From contig JACKLR010000001.1 in assembly GCA_024235795.1 (NCBI GenBank), positions 1,116,001-1,180,000 of the forward strand: 64,000 nucleotides of DNA. The letters run 5' to 3'. Source of the DNA: Burkholderiales bacterium (GTDB lineage: Bacteria > Pseudomonadota > Gammaproteobacteria > Burkholderiales > Nitrosomonadaceae). The notes under the pieces are model-generated. The model did no database searches and was not told the origin of the DNA. It saw only the letters and a program-made list of their open reading frames with translations. A program made the translations under genes and the position numbers. Positions 38,811 to 47,636 of this stretch are shown in pieces. The number at the start of each line of letters is the position of its first letter. The first letter of the stretch is position 1.

Positions 38811-39860
38811 TTACCGGCCCAGCTCGGCAATGAGCAGCGGAAAAGTGTCTCTGGCAGCATTTTTCCCCATAAACACATCGAGATGGCCATAATTCGGCAA
38901 CAGATGCAACGTATGGTAATCTTTCCGGATATTGGAAAAATATTCAAACGATTTTTCCTGGCTGACCGGCAGAAAACACAGATTATCCTGCCCGGCGAAA
39001 AACGCGAAACGCGCGTCCGTTTTGGGGCCTTCTGCAGCAAAATCGGCGGGCAATTCCTTAAATCCTTCAATCGACACCAGATTGCCGCGCTTGATACAGC
39101 GCAGAATCTGATCAAAAAAACGCAACGGTACCTCGGCGAATTCCTCCTTCAGCCATTCATGCGTTTCATCGTTCAGGTTTTCATGACTCCACAATGCGGG
39201 AAAACCGGAACCGTAGGTAAAACTGACCTGCTTGCACACCGCATTGTTACATTCATGGTGCGTCAGATTAACAAAAAGCGTGATCAGCTTGGCGCTGAGA
39301 TTGGGCGCTTCCACACCCCAGTGCGGATTCAGATAGCGCGTGAGCAGCTTGACAACCGGCAGGAAATAATTGAGTTTGAAGGTGGACCAGCTTGGAACAG
39401 TGGGATTCAATGAAACGGCGTTACTGACAATGGTCGTAACTTCGGGCACCAGCCCCGCCATCGCGGACATGGTAAAACTGGTCGACCCCTGACAATGAAT
39501 AACCGCCTTGAGCGTATCCGCACCGGTTTCGTTTAAGATCGTTTTGACAGCCTGCGGGTGATCGTAGAGCGCCGCCTGATCCAGCGTCCACAAATTCGGC
39601 GGGAATTCAATGCTGGCGCGCCAGTTCTCAAGCCACACATCATATCCGGCCGCAACCAGCGCATCGACAAAATCCTCTTCCACCGGCGCTCTAAAGATAT
39701 TCGCCCGCACACCTGCGCCATGAACCAGGATCACCGGGCCTTTCTCAGGCGCGCGTTCTCCACGGACGTTGATCAAATTCAGTTCCCGGCCATCGCCGGC
39801 CGTGAACGGGACAATACGTTCAGAATAGTGCTTTTTACGTGCTGATTCACTTGTTGCCAT
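38811..39860 (-). CDS. Alpha/beta hydrolase with Cys at the nucleophile position
   Basis: A 349-residue hydrolase. The oxyanion motif is 'VILVHGAGVRANIF', and the catalytic acid and His are plausibly in 'FFAGQDNLCF' and 'NYGHLDVFMG'. The nucleophile elbow reads 'AVIHCQGSTSF', aligning Cys where most members have Ser, as in PHA synthases and dienelactone hydrolases. The fold resembles hydrolases found beside or fused to GMC/cholesterol oxidases. GTG 39869 is in frame, but ATG 39860 is better spaced from AAGGGG. First gene of the operon. Confidence 0.8.
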   Translation of the reverse strand: MATSESARKKHYSERIVPFTAGDGRELNLINVRGERAPEKGPVILVHGAGVRANIFRAPVEEDFVDALVAAGYDVWLENWRASIEFPPNLWTLDQAALYDHPQAVKTILNETGADTLKAVIHCQGSTSFTMSAMAGLVPEVTTIVSNAVSLNPTVPSWSTFKLNYFLPVVKLLTRYLNPHWGVEAPNLSAKLITLFVNLTHHECNNAVCKQVSFTYGSGFPALWSHENLNDETHEWLKEEFAEVPLRFFDQILRCIKRGNLVSIEGFKELPADFAAEGPKTDARFAFFAGQDNLCFLPVSQEKSFEYFSNIRKDYHTLHLLPNYGHLDVFMGKNAARDTFPLLIAELGR

Positions 39861-40226
39861 AAATCTCACCCCTTTAACACTTAAACATTAAAATTTTTAA
39901 CGATTACGCAACATCTAATTTCTGATTACGTAACGCTGGATGACTCGGGCTTTCACTGCCACAGATGATTCCGAATCCAAGCGGATTGACGCCCGAAATC
40001 TCTGCAACGCTTCAGGTGATTCAAAAAAGTGCTGTATTTAACGATTCTTTATCAGGATTGTAACGCTTAAATATGGACTCCTGCACGTCATTTCGAACCG
40101 GATTGAAACTGAAAAAAATTTTAACGCAGAAAAGTGACGGGAAATAGCAATCGCTCAGTAATAACGAGAATTTAATCTGATGCATTCAAGAAATAGAATT
40201 AATTTCCACGGATTTTCGCCCCCCCG
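39861..40226. other. Gene-free spacer before the island
   Basis: No convincing frame, RNA gene or terminator was seen in these 366 bp. The right end passes directly into the first copy of the long direct repeat. Confidence 0.4.
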
Positions 40227-40880
40227 AACCGTTGCCAAGAATACAAGAACCAAATTCGACCACGTTATAAAAAAATCTTTTCCATAAAAATGAACTACAC
40301 TACACCTTATTTTAATTAAGGAAACTACAATGGCAATTTTTACCCACGTTACATTAGGTACAAATAATTTTGATGCAGCCGTTACTTTTTACGACGCTGT
40401 TTTAGGCGCACTGGGCATCAACAACCTTGGCAAATTTCACGATACAGCCATGATGTATGGCAAAGAATCTTTTGAATTTGTAATTCTCACACCTTCAAAT
40501 GGCGAGCCTGCCTGCAGTGCAAATGGCGGAACTGTAGGATTTGCGGCAGCCAGTCGGGATGCGGTACATAAGTTTCATGAAGCCGGCTTGGCCAACGGTG
40601 GTATCGATGAAGGCAAGCCCGGTCCACGCAGTTTTGCTCCAAATGCTTACGCAGCCTATCTGCGGGATCCTGATGGCAACAAGATTACGGCAATTTGCTT
40701 TGCCCCGGAATGAACATAACAGTGAGTGATTGTTGACGCCCGTTTAAAACTGACCGGTTAAAGCTATTTGTGTTAATTGAATTTTGACCAGGCAACCCAT
40801 GTACCCGGCTTAACTCTTAAGAAAATCTGAAGGGATAGTCGGTATTTATGTTTTAACAGAGAAAGACGGCTGTCGGCCAG
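40227..40880 (+). repeat. Left copy of ~655 bp direct repeat bounding the island
   Basis: The copy runs from AACCGTTGCCAAGAATAC through a VOC gene with its promoter region and about 165 bp of downstream sequence, to ACGGCTGTCGGCCA. The same order occurs at 55631-56285 in the same orientation. Similarity fades at both outer edges. Confidence 0.88.
40330..40713 (+). CDS. VOC-family (glyoxalase-fold) protein, copy 1
   Basis: A 127-residue single-VOC protein. It starts 'FTHVTLGTNNFDAAVTFYDAVLG', where the His is a typical metal ligand, and ends 'AAYLRDPDGNKITAICFAP'. Such proteins act as metal-dependent lyases, isomerases or dioxygenases, or as thiol-adduct resistance proteins; the substrate is unknown. 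AAGGA precedes ATG 40330. The copy at 55735 differs at one residue (Ile52 here, Val there), although 22 sense codons differ, almost all silently. Confidence 0.88.
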   Translation: MAIFTHVTLGTNNFDAAVTFYDAVLGALGINNLGKFHDTAMMYGKESFEFVILTPSNGEPACSANGGTVGFAAASRDAVHKFHEAGLANGGIDEGKPGPRSFAPNAYAAYLRDPDGNKITAICFAPE

Positions 40881-40962
40881 AAGCAGCCGATCAATTATGC
40901 GTAGCGACTCTGTTGATATTAATGCGAAAAGTATGGAATATATACAGAAACTATATAATAAC

Positions 40963-40971
40963 TTGTTAGAT
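40963..40971 (+). other. Integron-like core site (GTTRRRY type) before the Abi-like gene
   Basis: TTGTTAGAT contains GTTAGAT, fitting the GTTRRRY recombination core. It is the exact reverse complement of ATCTAACAA at 41849-41857, which overlaps the stop of the following gene. Together they frame one gene, as in an integron cassette. No integrase of that type is present. Confidence 0.4.
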
Positions 40972-40987
40972 TTTCGAAGGAGTATGA

Positions 40988-41854
40988 GTGGTGCCTATAA
41001 TTGTCCCTGATTCTTCATGGTACAGAGCGAAAAGCACAGAAGCACACGCTCCTTTTTCATGTCCGTACGCAAATGTCCATAAATGCCATAGATATTATGC
41101 AAGTATATATATGCTGGGGAAAGTTAAAATGATCACCTCTATCAGTGAAGATAAAAAGGCTAATTTAGATACATTTTGGGCAGGGTCTAACCTGGTACCA
41201 GTCATCGCAGAAGAAGACACCGGAATTCGGGGTTCTGAATATAAGTCGAATTCATTCTTTAACTTTTGTCCAGAAGTTACCTTTACGTATTTCGGCTATT
41301 ACGCAAACTACTTAGCAAGATATGCAGATGAGATTGATGAAGGTAGCGGCCAAAGAATTGCTGAAAGGGAAAGTGTTAAGAACGACTGGCGCTATGATTG
41401 GGCAAGTGTAATTGCGTGCCACTTTTTAGATTGTAGTGTTTACAGCCAAGTTGATGACTTTAACTCAAAAAAGGTTAGCAAGTTTGATCAGTTGGCGCAT
41501 TCAAATGTTGTGGTTTTAATTGGTCGCATGGAGCAATGTTTAGAAAGTAACGACCCTTCTGGTGTTCTGCATGCCGCTTCTAATATACTCGAAACAATGG
41601 CTAAAGATATTCTAGGTGATGAAAAATTGGCCAATAAGACATTGGGGAGCTTTATTGAGAAATTTAAAAAAGAGTCAGCCCTTCCGCAAGAGATAAAAAA
41701 TGCCGTTGAGAGCATATATAATCTTCGCAACAAAATGCCCCTATCTGGACATGGAAATACGGAGACACCAAATATCAACATGCAAGATGCAATTGTAATT
41801 GCCGCAACAACAAAATTTGTTGTTGAAATTGAATATCGAATTAAAAAAATCTAA
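40988..41854 (+). CDS. Unknown protein with Abi_C-like C-terminus, possible phage-defence gene
   Basis: A 288-residue protein starting with GTG at 40988, with AAGGAG 5 bases upstream. The N-terminal half has conserved-looking Cys/aromatic blocks: 'CPYANVHKCHRYY', 'FNFCPEVTFTYFGYYANYLARYADE' and 'DWASVIACHFLDC'. The C-terminal third ('AASNILETMAKDIL...SIYNLRNK...SGHGN' and a following Asp-Ala helix) resembles the Abi_C / abortive-infection helical domain. The job may be abortive infection, but this is inference. It is AT-rich and flanked by integron-like core sites, indicating transfer. Confidence 0.65.
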   Translation: MVPIIVPDSSWYRAKSTEAHAPFSCPYANVHKCHRYYASIYMLGKVKMITSISEDKKANLDTFWAGSNLVPVIAEEDTGIRGSEYKSNSFFNFCPEVTFTYFGYYANYLARYADEIDEGSGQRIAERESVKNDWRYDWASVIACHFLDCSVYSQVDDFNSKKVSKFDQLAHSNVVVLIGRMEQCLESNDPSGVLHAASNILETMAKDILGDEKLANKTLGSFIEKFKKESALPQEIKNAVESIYNLRNKMPLSGHGNTETPNINMQDAIVIAATTKFVVEIEYRIKKI

Positions 41855-41895
41855 CAAAGCGCTGCTGTCGGGCAATTTTTCCGCAGAGTGCGGCA
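41849..41895 (+). other. Possible truncated attC site
   Basis: ATCTAACAA begins an RYYYAAC-type core overlapping the TAA stop of the preceding gene. It is followed by AAGCGCTGCTGTCGGGC and CCGCAGAGTGCGGCATTAAG, an imperfect hairpin-forming stretch like the body of an attC. A closing GTTRRRY is not seen within 150 bp, so the site may be truncated. Confidence 0.35.
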
Positions 41896-42051
41896 TTAAG
41901 AATGAATTTGTACTAATGCCTCACTGACCGCTTCGGGTCGATACCGGCCAGTCTTTTTTTTGCGATAAATCACCGATAATCTGGCACAATAACAGAAGAA
42001 AACCAGTGCTGATGACAATTATGCAGAATACTTTATTTAAGAGGTTCTTTG

Positions 42052-42732
42052 ATGAATACTAGAGTAATTCATTACGATGACCTTCCCCAAGGCGGTTTTG
42101 CAGGTATCATTGAGAGAAAGATGGTGTTAAATCCAGAGTTGTGGCCAAATGCAAAAGATAGAATGGACATAAGCCATGGACTGGGTGACTTTATCTATCT
42201 GGCTCTTGGACAGTTTTTACCAAATGACGGTGCACCATTACATCCTCATAACGATGTAGACATCGTTAGTGTTGTCTTCAATGGTAGTGTTGGCCACAAG
42301 GGTACTTTGGGTGATGGTACTTCAATTCATGCACCAGAAGTACAAGTACAGCGGGCCGGTACTGGAATGCAACACGCTGAATTCAATCTCAATGATACTC
42401 CCGCTGATATAGCTCAAATTTGGTTCAAGCCACCTAAGGTAGGACTTGATCCTGCCTATAAAAATTTCAAACTCTCAAAAGATGAGTTGACAACTGTCCT
42501 TGGTGGCAAGAATGGCAGCTTTGATAGCAACATGACTTGTGAAGTCGGTTATTTAAATCCTGGTAAAGAAATTTCATTGGATATTCCATTTGTAGTATTG
42601 ATCACTCAAGGTAATGGAACAGCCAATGGCATAAGCGTTACTAAAGGTGATTTAATTGAAGGCAAGGCATTAAAATTTACTGCAGGAGCAGATCTTGGAC
42701 TAGTGATTATTCACGAAAACAAGAAGAATTAA
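42052..42732 (+). CDS. Pirin-family protein
   Basis: A 226-residue bicupin. The N-terminal cupin has metal-binding residues in 'PLHPHNDVDIVSVVFNGSVGHKG' and 'GTGMQHAEFN', matching pirin's H-x-H...H pattern. The C-terminal cupin is less conserved. Some bacterial pirins are quercetinases or modulate metabolic enzymes. GAGG is 7 bases before ATG 42052; a TTG one codon earlier is not needed. It lies inside the island. Confidence 0.85.
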   Translation: MNTRVIHYDDLPQGGFAGIIERKMVLNPELWPNAKDRMDISHGLGDFIYLALGQFLPNDGAPLHPHNDVDIVSVVFNGSVGHKGTLGDGTSIHAPEVQVQRAGTGMQHAEFNLNDTPADIAQIWFKPPKVGLDPAYKNFKLSKDELTTVLGGKNGSFDSNMTCEVGYLNPGKEISLDIPFVVLITQGNGTANGISVTKGDLIEGKALKFTAGADLGLVIIHENKKN

Positions 42733-43062
42733 TAGAAAAAATGAATGAACATTGTCACACGTTAGAAAAATAAAATTAGGTCTGCCTTTTGTGCATTCGC
42801 TACAGCCTAATTTCACAAAAGGCCACCCCGTGAGTCGCTATCGACAAATGCAGTCATCGACTACGCGACATTTTCATAGCCGCGATTAGTCGTTAGCTAA
42901 TCTCTGCGGTCGGCGGCAAAGCGACTGCCTTCCTCACACACGACCTCGAGTTCTCTCAATCCAGCTAGAGGAAAGGCGCTTGACTGTCTGCTATCAAAGC
43001 GCTCGGCTGGACGAACAGTTATCATCAACGCCGGTCGACAGCAATTTTGGAGAAACGCATTC
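42733..43062. other. Spacer with interleaved inverted repeats
   Basis: There is no gene in these 330 bp. Bases 42773-42823 contain two overlapping complementary pairs (AAATTAGG with CCTAATTT; GCCTTTTGTG with CACAAAAGGC) in A-B-A'-B' order. From about 42820 the sequence turns GC-richer, like the acyltransferase gene that follows, suggesting a junction between imported pieces. Confidence 0.6.
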
Positions 43063-44280
43063 ATGCCGAAAACTGAGGTTGCCACAGAGCGGAACCGGGA
43101 ACTGGAATCATCAAAGACGACTGCCGGTTTCGGGCTTGTCAGCGCCCATACTGGAATGCGCGGTCTGCTGGCCTTTTATATTATGTTGTTTCACGCCCTG
43201 GCGTTTTCCGTTGGCTGGAACCTCCACGGCTCAGCTTTGATGCCCGTATTCTTTCTTCTGGCGGGCTATTCACTCGCCATCGTTTACGGGACACAGCCGC
43301 AACAGCAACAGTCCAGATTCAATGTCAAGCACTACTACTGCAACCGCTTCGCACGGATCGCCCCCGTTTACTACGTCGCGATACTGATTGCACTGCCACT
43401 TGCTGTGTTCGGCCGTGGCTGGGTGCCGCCATCCGACATTGGCTGGGTATTCGCGACCAACATTTTCGCCGTGCAAATGTGGGCAAGTCTTCCTCCGTCC
43501 TCGTTCGCAGGCCCTGCCTGGACAATTTCCACACTCGCCTTTTTCTATCTCGTCTTCCCTTGGCTGCTACGATGGCATCAGAATCAGACCGACCAGTCTT
43601 TGAATCGATGGATCACAATACTGGCGGTAGTACAGGCCGTGGTGTTCTTTGGTTTGGCGCTGGCTATCGAACCCGTAGATCGCTGGTGGGCATTCTGGGC
43701 CTCCCATGCATGGCCCATATCGCGGGTTTTCGTGTTTGATATGGGGCTCGTCGCGGGACTACTCGTGCTCCGTCAAAACCGTCCTGATCGCGACACCACT
43801 GTCAGTATCATGGGTGTTCCGACCGATCAAAAGAACCGTTGGGCGCAACGCGTCGACTGGTACGCCGGCACGCTCGTCGTCTTCGTGATCGGGTTGTCCA
43901 TCCTACAAGTCGTGGGAGACATCGACGTTCTCGGCTCCTGGTGGATGCAAGGGGTATTCCCGTATGTGATCCTTGTCGTCATCGCCGGGTTGTCAATGAC
44001 CAGCGGAGGAAAAAAATCATACACGCAACGCCTGTTGAATTGGCCAGTCTGCCTCTTCCTCGGCAGAATTTCTTTGGCTTTGTATTTGGTGCATGAACCC
44101 ATCATCCAATACGTCGCCTGGATCACCCGGCCTGATCAGGCTTGGAATTTCAACATGCCCATGCCCCTATGGGGGATCGCCATCGTGCTGCCCGTAAGCC
44201 TCGCCCTAGCCACACTGATCGAACGAACCATCGAAACCCCGGCGCGCAATTTCATAAGGGCGCGCTCGCGTGGTTTGTGA
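43063..44280 (+). CDS. Acyltransferase-3 (OafA/YrhL) family membrane protein
   Basis: A 405-residue protein with about ten membrane helices. The family start is 'GMRGLLAFYIMLFHALAF', with the catalytic-type His. 'NRFARIAPVYYVA' carries the conserved Arg, and the end is 'GRISLALYLVHEPIIQYVAW'. These enzymes O-acylate sugars of polysaccharides or other exported molecules. The gene is clearly GC-richer than its neighbours, a sign of separate origin. GGAG lies about 10 bases before ATG 43063. No polysaccharide cluster is adjacent. Confidence 0.87.
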   Translation: MPKTEVATERNRELESSKTTAGFGLVSAHTGMRGLLAFYIMLFHALAFSVGWNLHGSALMPVFFLLAGYSLAIVYGTQPQQQQSRFNVKHYYCNRFARIAPVYYVAILIALPLAVFGRGWVPPSDIGWVFATNIFAVQMWASLPPSSFAGPAWTISTLAFFYLVFPWLLRWHQNQTDQSLNRWITILAVVQAVVFFGLALAIEPVDRWWAFWASHAWPISRVFVFDMGLVAGLLVLRQNRPDRDTTVSIMGVPTDQKNRWAQRVDWYAGTLVVFVIGLSILQVVGDIDVLGSWWMQGVFPYVILVVIAGLSMTSGGKKSYTQRLLNWPVCLFLGRISLALYLVHEPIIQYVAWITRPDQAWNFNMPMPLWGIAIVLPVSLALATLIERTIETPARNFIRARSRGL

Positions 44281-44654
44281 GTGCACCGCGTCTATTGTCA
44301 AGCACCTCTACTGACCGGCCCATCTTCTCTCAGCAAGCCCCGAACCAGATTCCGTGATGCGTTCTTCCACTGCAATGCGCCCACGGACCGCAATCCTAGC
44401 TTGTCCGCTTTGTCGAACTCGGATTCAATCTTGACTCGCTTCAATTTTTTTACCTGGCCTATTGCCATGAATCAGCGTTTTGCGTGCTCCTTTGTTCAAG
44501 CTGTCATCGACCGCTTCCACAAATCTGACACACAAGTGGCACATTAAAATGATATTGACACAGAAGCATGCTTAACGGAATCGATCATCGAAATGCAACT
44601 CGCCAAAGTGCAAAAACGCCCCACAGCGAAACAATTGGAAGAACTATCCAATAT
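44281..44654 (+). other. Scrambled spacer with a gene remnant at the IS4 left flank
   Basis: No intact gene. From 44548 an open frame without a start reads 'TESIIEMQLAKVQKRPTAKQ' then 'LEELSNI' into the IS. If the IS and one 9 bp duplication are removed, the frame continues for about 27 codons into 45943 onwards and then stops. The parent gene is not recognised. Confidence 0.45.
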
Positions 44655-45933
44655 CACTGCTGTCCCATTAACTGAAGAACAAGGAGGCCCGATTCAACCA
44701 AAATTGTTACAATAGGATTTTCGATAACTTATTGAATAAGATTGGAGAATCAGGCCATGGCACATTGTAATACAATCCTTTCTCAGATTCTAAAATTTGT
44801 TTCGAGACATGAATTTGAATCTCTGGCAAACCGTCATCATGCAGGTCGATCATTTCGTACTGCCACCCGATGGTCACAGTTTGTCACTATGGCAATGGCA
44901 CAGTTATCCGGTCGTATCAGCTTGCGCGATATTGTTGGAAACGTAAGCGCGCAAGCGCACCGTCTTTATCATCTTGGCAGCGCAAAACTGACACGCTCCA
45001 ACCTTGCCCGCATGAATGAGAACAAGCCCTATAGCTTATATGAGGCGTTATTTGGAAAGCTGTTGCATCATTGCCAATATTTGGCGCCCGGTCATCAATT
45101 CCGTTTCAAGAACATACTCTATTCTCTTGATGCGTCTACCATTGACCTGAGCCTGTCTGTCTTTCCATGGGCAGATTTCCGTTCTACGAAAGGTGCCATC
45201 AAGCTGCATGTCGGTCTTAATCACAACGGTTATCTGCCTGAGTTTGCTGTGATCACTGATGGAAAAACCAGTGATATTGAAGTCGGACGTACGCTGGCAT
45301 TTCCAACCGGCAGTATCGTGGCAATGGATAGAGGCTACATCGATTATGCATGGTTTAACCAATTGACAAACAACGGTGTATATTTTGTCACCCGCCTTAA
45401 ATCAAATGCTTGCTATAAAGTGATTGAGCGCCACCCTATACAGAAAAACAAGGGGGTAGTCAGCGACCATACGATTATGTTCACAGGTAACGATGCCTTG
45501 AAGAAATGTCCGATTCCGGTACGCCGTATTGTCTACCGGGATCAAGAAACCGGCAAGCAATATACTTTTTTGACCAACCATTTCAAACTCGCTGCCAGAA
45601 CCATTGCCGACGTTTATAAAGCGCGTTGGCAAGTCGAGCTCTTCTTCAAATGGATCAAGCAGAACCTTAAAATCAAATCGTTTGTCGGAACCAGCAAAAA
45701 TGCCGTCATGACACAAATCTGGATTGCATTATGCGTCTATTTACTGATCGCATTTATCAAATTCCAATCAAAGATTCAGATCAGCATGCAACAAATAGTG
45801 CGTCTATTGCAGCTCAATCTGTTTGAAAAGCGTGATCTCATGGCACTGTTGCGAGGCGATCCACCTACTAATCGACACGAATATGATAACCAACCAACTT
45901 TGTTTTGATAGGAAAGTTAACGGGACAGCAGTG
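44655..45933 (+). mobile_element. Complete IS4-family insertion sequence with 9 bp target duplication
   Basis: The ends are CACTGCTGTCCCATTAACT (left) and its reverse complement with one mismatch (right). The direct repeat ATCCAATAT flanks the element at 44646-44654 and 45934-45942. The element is 1279 bp with one transposase gene, so it looks intact and recent. Confidence 0.92.
44757..45908 (+). CDS. IS4-family transposase
   Basis: A 383-residue DDE transposase, apparently full length. Catalytic residues are Asp in 'YSLDASTIDLSL', Asp in 'VAMDRGYIDY' and Glu in 'YKARWQVELFFKWIKQNLKI', the Y-x(2)-R-x(3)-E-x(6)-K signature of IS4. An N-terminal DUF4372-type region is present. ATG 44757 has GGAG 9 bases upstream. 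The inverted ends and target repeats fit a working element. Confidence 0.93.
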   Translation: MAHCNTILSQILKFVSRHEFESLANRHHAGRSFRTATRWSQFVTMAMAQLSGRISLRDIVGNVSAQAHRLYHLGSAKLTRSNLARMNENKPYSLYEALFGKLLHHCQYLAPGHQFRFKNILYSLDASTIDLSLSVFPWADFRSTKGAIKLHVGLNHNGYLPEFAVITDGKTSDIEVGRTLAFPTGSIVAMDRGYIDYAWFNQLTNNGVYFVTRLKSNACYKVIERHPIQKNKGVVSDHTIMFTGNDALKKCPIPVRRIVYRDQETGKQYTFLTNHFKLAARTIADVYKARWQVELFFKWIKQNLKIKSFVGTSKNAVMTQIWIALCVYLLIAFIKFQSKIQISMQQIVRLLQLNLFEKRDLMALLRGDPPTNRHEYDNQPTLF

Positions 45934-45942
45934 ATCCAATAT

Positions 45943-46150
45943 ACAGTTTCGTTCGCAAGATTCCAGCCGGATGTGTCACTTGCAGCAATGGTCGATGCCA
46001 GAGCCACGACTGCTCAGTACACAGTAATCCCGTCGCTGTACCGAACACCGCGCGTGTCCACGACCAACCACACCAATGCCAACAAGACCCAGCCAGGGCC
46101 TTGTACGGCCCAAAAACCCTACCACGTGTTGCTTGACATCGCTCATAGGA
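45943..46150 (-). other. Remnant of a small membrane protein gene at the IS4 right flank
   Basis: On the minus strand one frame reads 'GPGWVLLALVWLVVDTRGVR' and, after an in-frame stop, 'AVVALASTIAASDTSGWNL' into the IS. This looks like a broken membrane-protein gene with no intact start. The parent is not recognised. Confidence 0.3.
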
Positions 46151-46840
46151 TCACCAAATTCCCGGAATCAATCGATATCGGGTTTGTTTGGCGTACTCAG
46201 GATACCCCTCTAGCTCTTCATGCAAAGTTCGATCCTCAAAATGTGTGCGTATAATCAGCAACAGCATCAGGAACACTGAAAGAATCAGTGCAAGACGTGA
46301 TCCAAGTGCCACAGGTACTGCAAACAGCAAAACAATCACGGCAGTGTACATAGGGTGGCGCACCAGCGCGTATGGCCCAGTAGTAACCACCTTGTGACTA
46401 CGATCCTTGTCTATTTTGACGACCTGAGACAGATAAGTATTTTCACACATCACCCAACCCAGTAACAAAAAGCAAGGCAAGTGTATAAGCAGTGCTAAAA
46501 TCCGTATCCATTCTGGTAAAGGCTCGCTCCATTCATACCGTATCACATCAAAACCGGGGATAAGATAAAGTCCAATACCGGCAACAAAAAATACTGACAT
46601 TAATAATTTATCCCAATATTTTTGTTCCTTGTGTATCGGCACAAGCTTCAGCCGCTCTGCAAGTAATGCGGGATCATGTCGCAATAAATAATGCGTCATA
46701 ACAACCCCATAGATTGTCCACATGACGATCAATATCCACGCCTCCCACCATTGCCAGGTTCCTGCTGGCCATAGAAGTGCCATGGCAAATAACGACATGC
46801 GCACAACTAACCTCGACCACATTTTGACGCTATTATTCAT
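46151..46840 (-). CDS. ICMT/PEMT-like membrane methyltransferase
   Basis: A 229-residue protein with about five membrane helices and a C-terminal ICMT/PEMT-type SAM site 'TGPYALVRHPMYTAV' plus 'RTHFEDRTLHEELEGYPEYAKQTRYRLIPGIW'. Bacterial members methylate lipids or unknown small membrane substrates; isoprenylated proteins are not expected. ATG 46840 overlaps the stop of the upstream MBL gene by 8 bases, so the two are translationally coupled. Confidence 0.82.
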   Translation of the reverse strand: MNNSVKMWSRLVVRMSLFAMALLWPAGTWQWWEAWILIVMWTIYGVVMTHYLLRHDPALLAERLKLVPIHKEQKYWDKLLMSVFFVAGIGLYLIPGFDVIRYEWSEPLPEWIRILALLIHLPCFLLLGWVMCENTYLSQVVKIDKDRSHKVVTTGPYALVRHPMYTAVIVLLFAVPVALGSRLALILSVFLMLLLIIRTHFEDRTLHEELEGYPEYAKQTRYRLIPGIW

Positions 46841-47636
46841 CGGCAAAATCAAATGAATTACCCGCGCCTAAAATAACGCATTTAGATCCCGCTTTTTCCA
46901 CCTCACGCTTGAACAGCGCATCATCAGCCGGGTTATATGTTTTAGTAAAAAAAGCCGGGCAATTATAATGGCAGGGAATCACCAATTTTGGATGTATGTT
47001 TTTAACCGCTTGTATGGCTTCTTCGACGTCCATCGTATTATGAACAGTCTTGCCACCAATGGGTATCATCAATACATCAGGTTCGTAAATCGTCTGCCAC
47101 TCCTTTACGTGTAGTAATGTATCGCCAAGATTAACAATCGTTTTTCCATCCAGTTTGATTTCAAAACCAATCGCACCCCACCCAATTCTTTCATCAGTAC
47201 CCGGCTTCAAGGTTTTGGAGAAAGGGCCCCATTTAAAGACAAGCTCGCCATGGGTTGTTTTAATTCCGGTAATTGACATGTCATCAATCTCAATTGTTTC
47301 ATCCACGGACAGGGTATGAAGATTGGCAAATTCTGTCGTAAATGCCAACCCTTTATCACGAGGGCCAAGCATTAATACTTTTCCATGAATATTTCTCGCC
47401 ATCATTTTGTTACAGATAACCGATGCATTTGAGGCGCTTGCTACCCGATCAGCGTGCCAGTAATGGTCTGGATCACCGTGTGTGATAAAGATATGAGTGA
47501 TATTGTCCCATTCTGATTTTGGAATAAGCGTAGTCAACCGGAACCAATAAAAAAATATTGCACCAGGGTCAATAGCAATTTTTTTATCGCCTGATTCGAT
47601 TAAAAAGGCGTTATACCCATAAAATTTTATTTTCAT
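46833..47636 (-). CDS. MBL-fold metallo-hydrolase (UPF0173-like)
   Basis: A 267-residue metallo-beta-lactamase-fold protein. Zinc motif 'ITHGDPDHYWH' (H-x-D-x-D-H), then 'THGELVFKWG', 'NLGDTLLH' and 'IPCHYNC'. Family members hydrolyse phosphodiester or acyl bonds, among other reactions; the substrate here is unknown. ATG 47636 has GAGG 6 bases before it; a longer frame from 47720 would add a hydrophobic, unlikely N-terminus. It overlaps the membrane methyltransferase gene. Confidence 0.85.
   Translation of the reverse strand: MKIKFYGYNAFLIESGDKKIAIDPGAIFFYWFRLTTLIPKSEWDNITHIFITHGDPDHYWHADRVASASNASVICNKMMARNIHGKVLMLGPRDKGLAFTTEFANLHTLSVDETIEIDDMSITGIKTTHGELVFKWGPFSKTLKPGTDERIGWGAIGFEIKLDGKTIVNLGDTLLHVKEWQTIYEPDVLMIPIGGKTVHNTMDVEEAIQAVKNIHPKLVIPCHYNCPAFFTKTYNPADDALFKREVEKAGSKCVILGAGNSFDFADE

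Noticed and set aside
44281..44547. 88-codon frame after the acyltransferase
   Set aside because: No ribosome site, no recognisable domain and mixed composition, so it is probably non-coding junction DNA.
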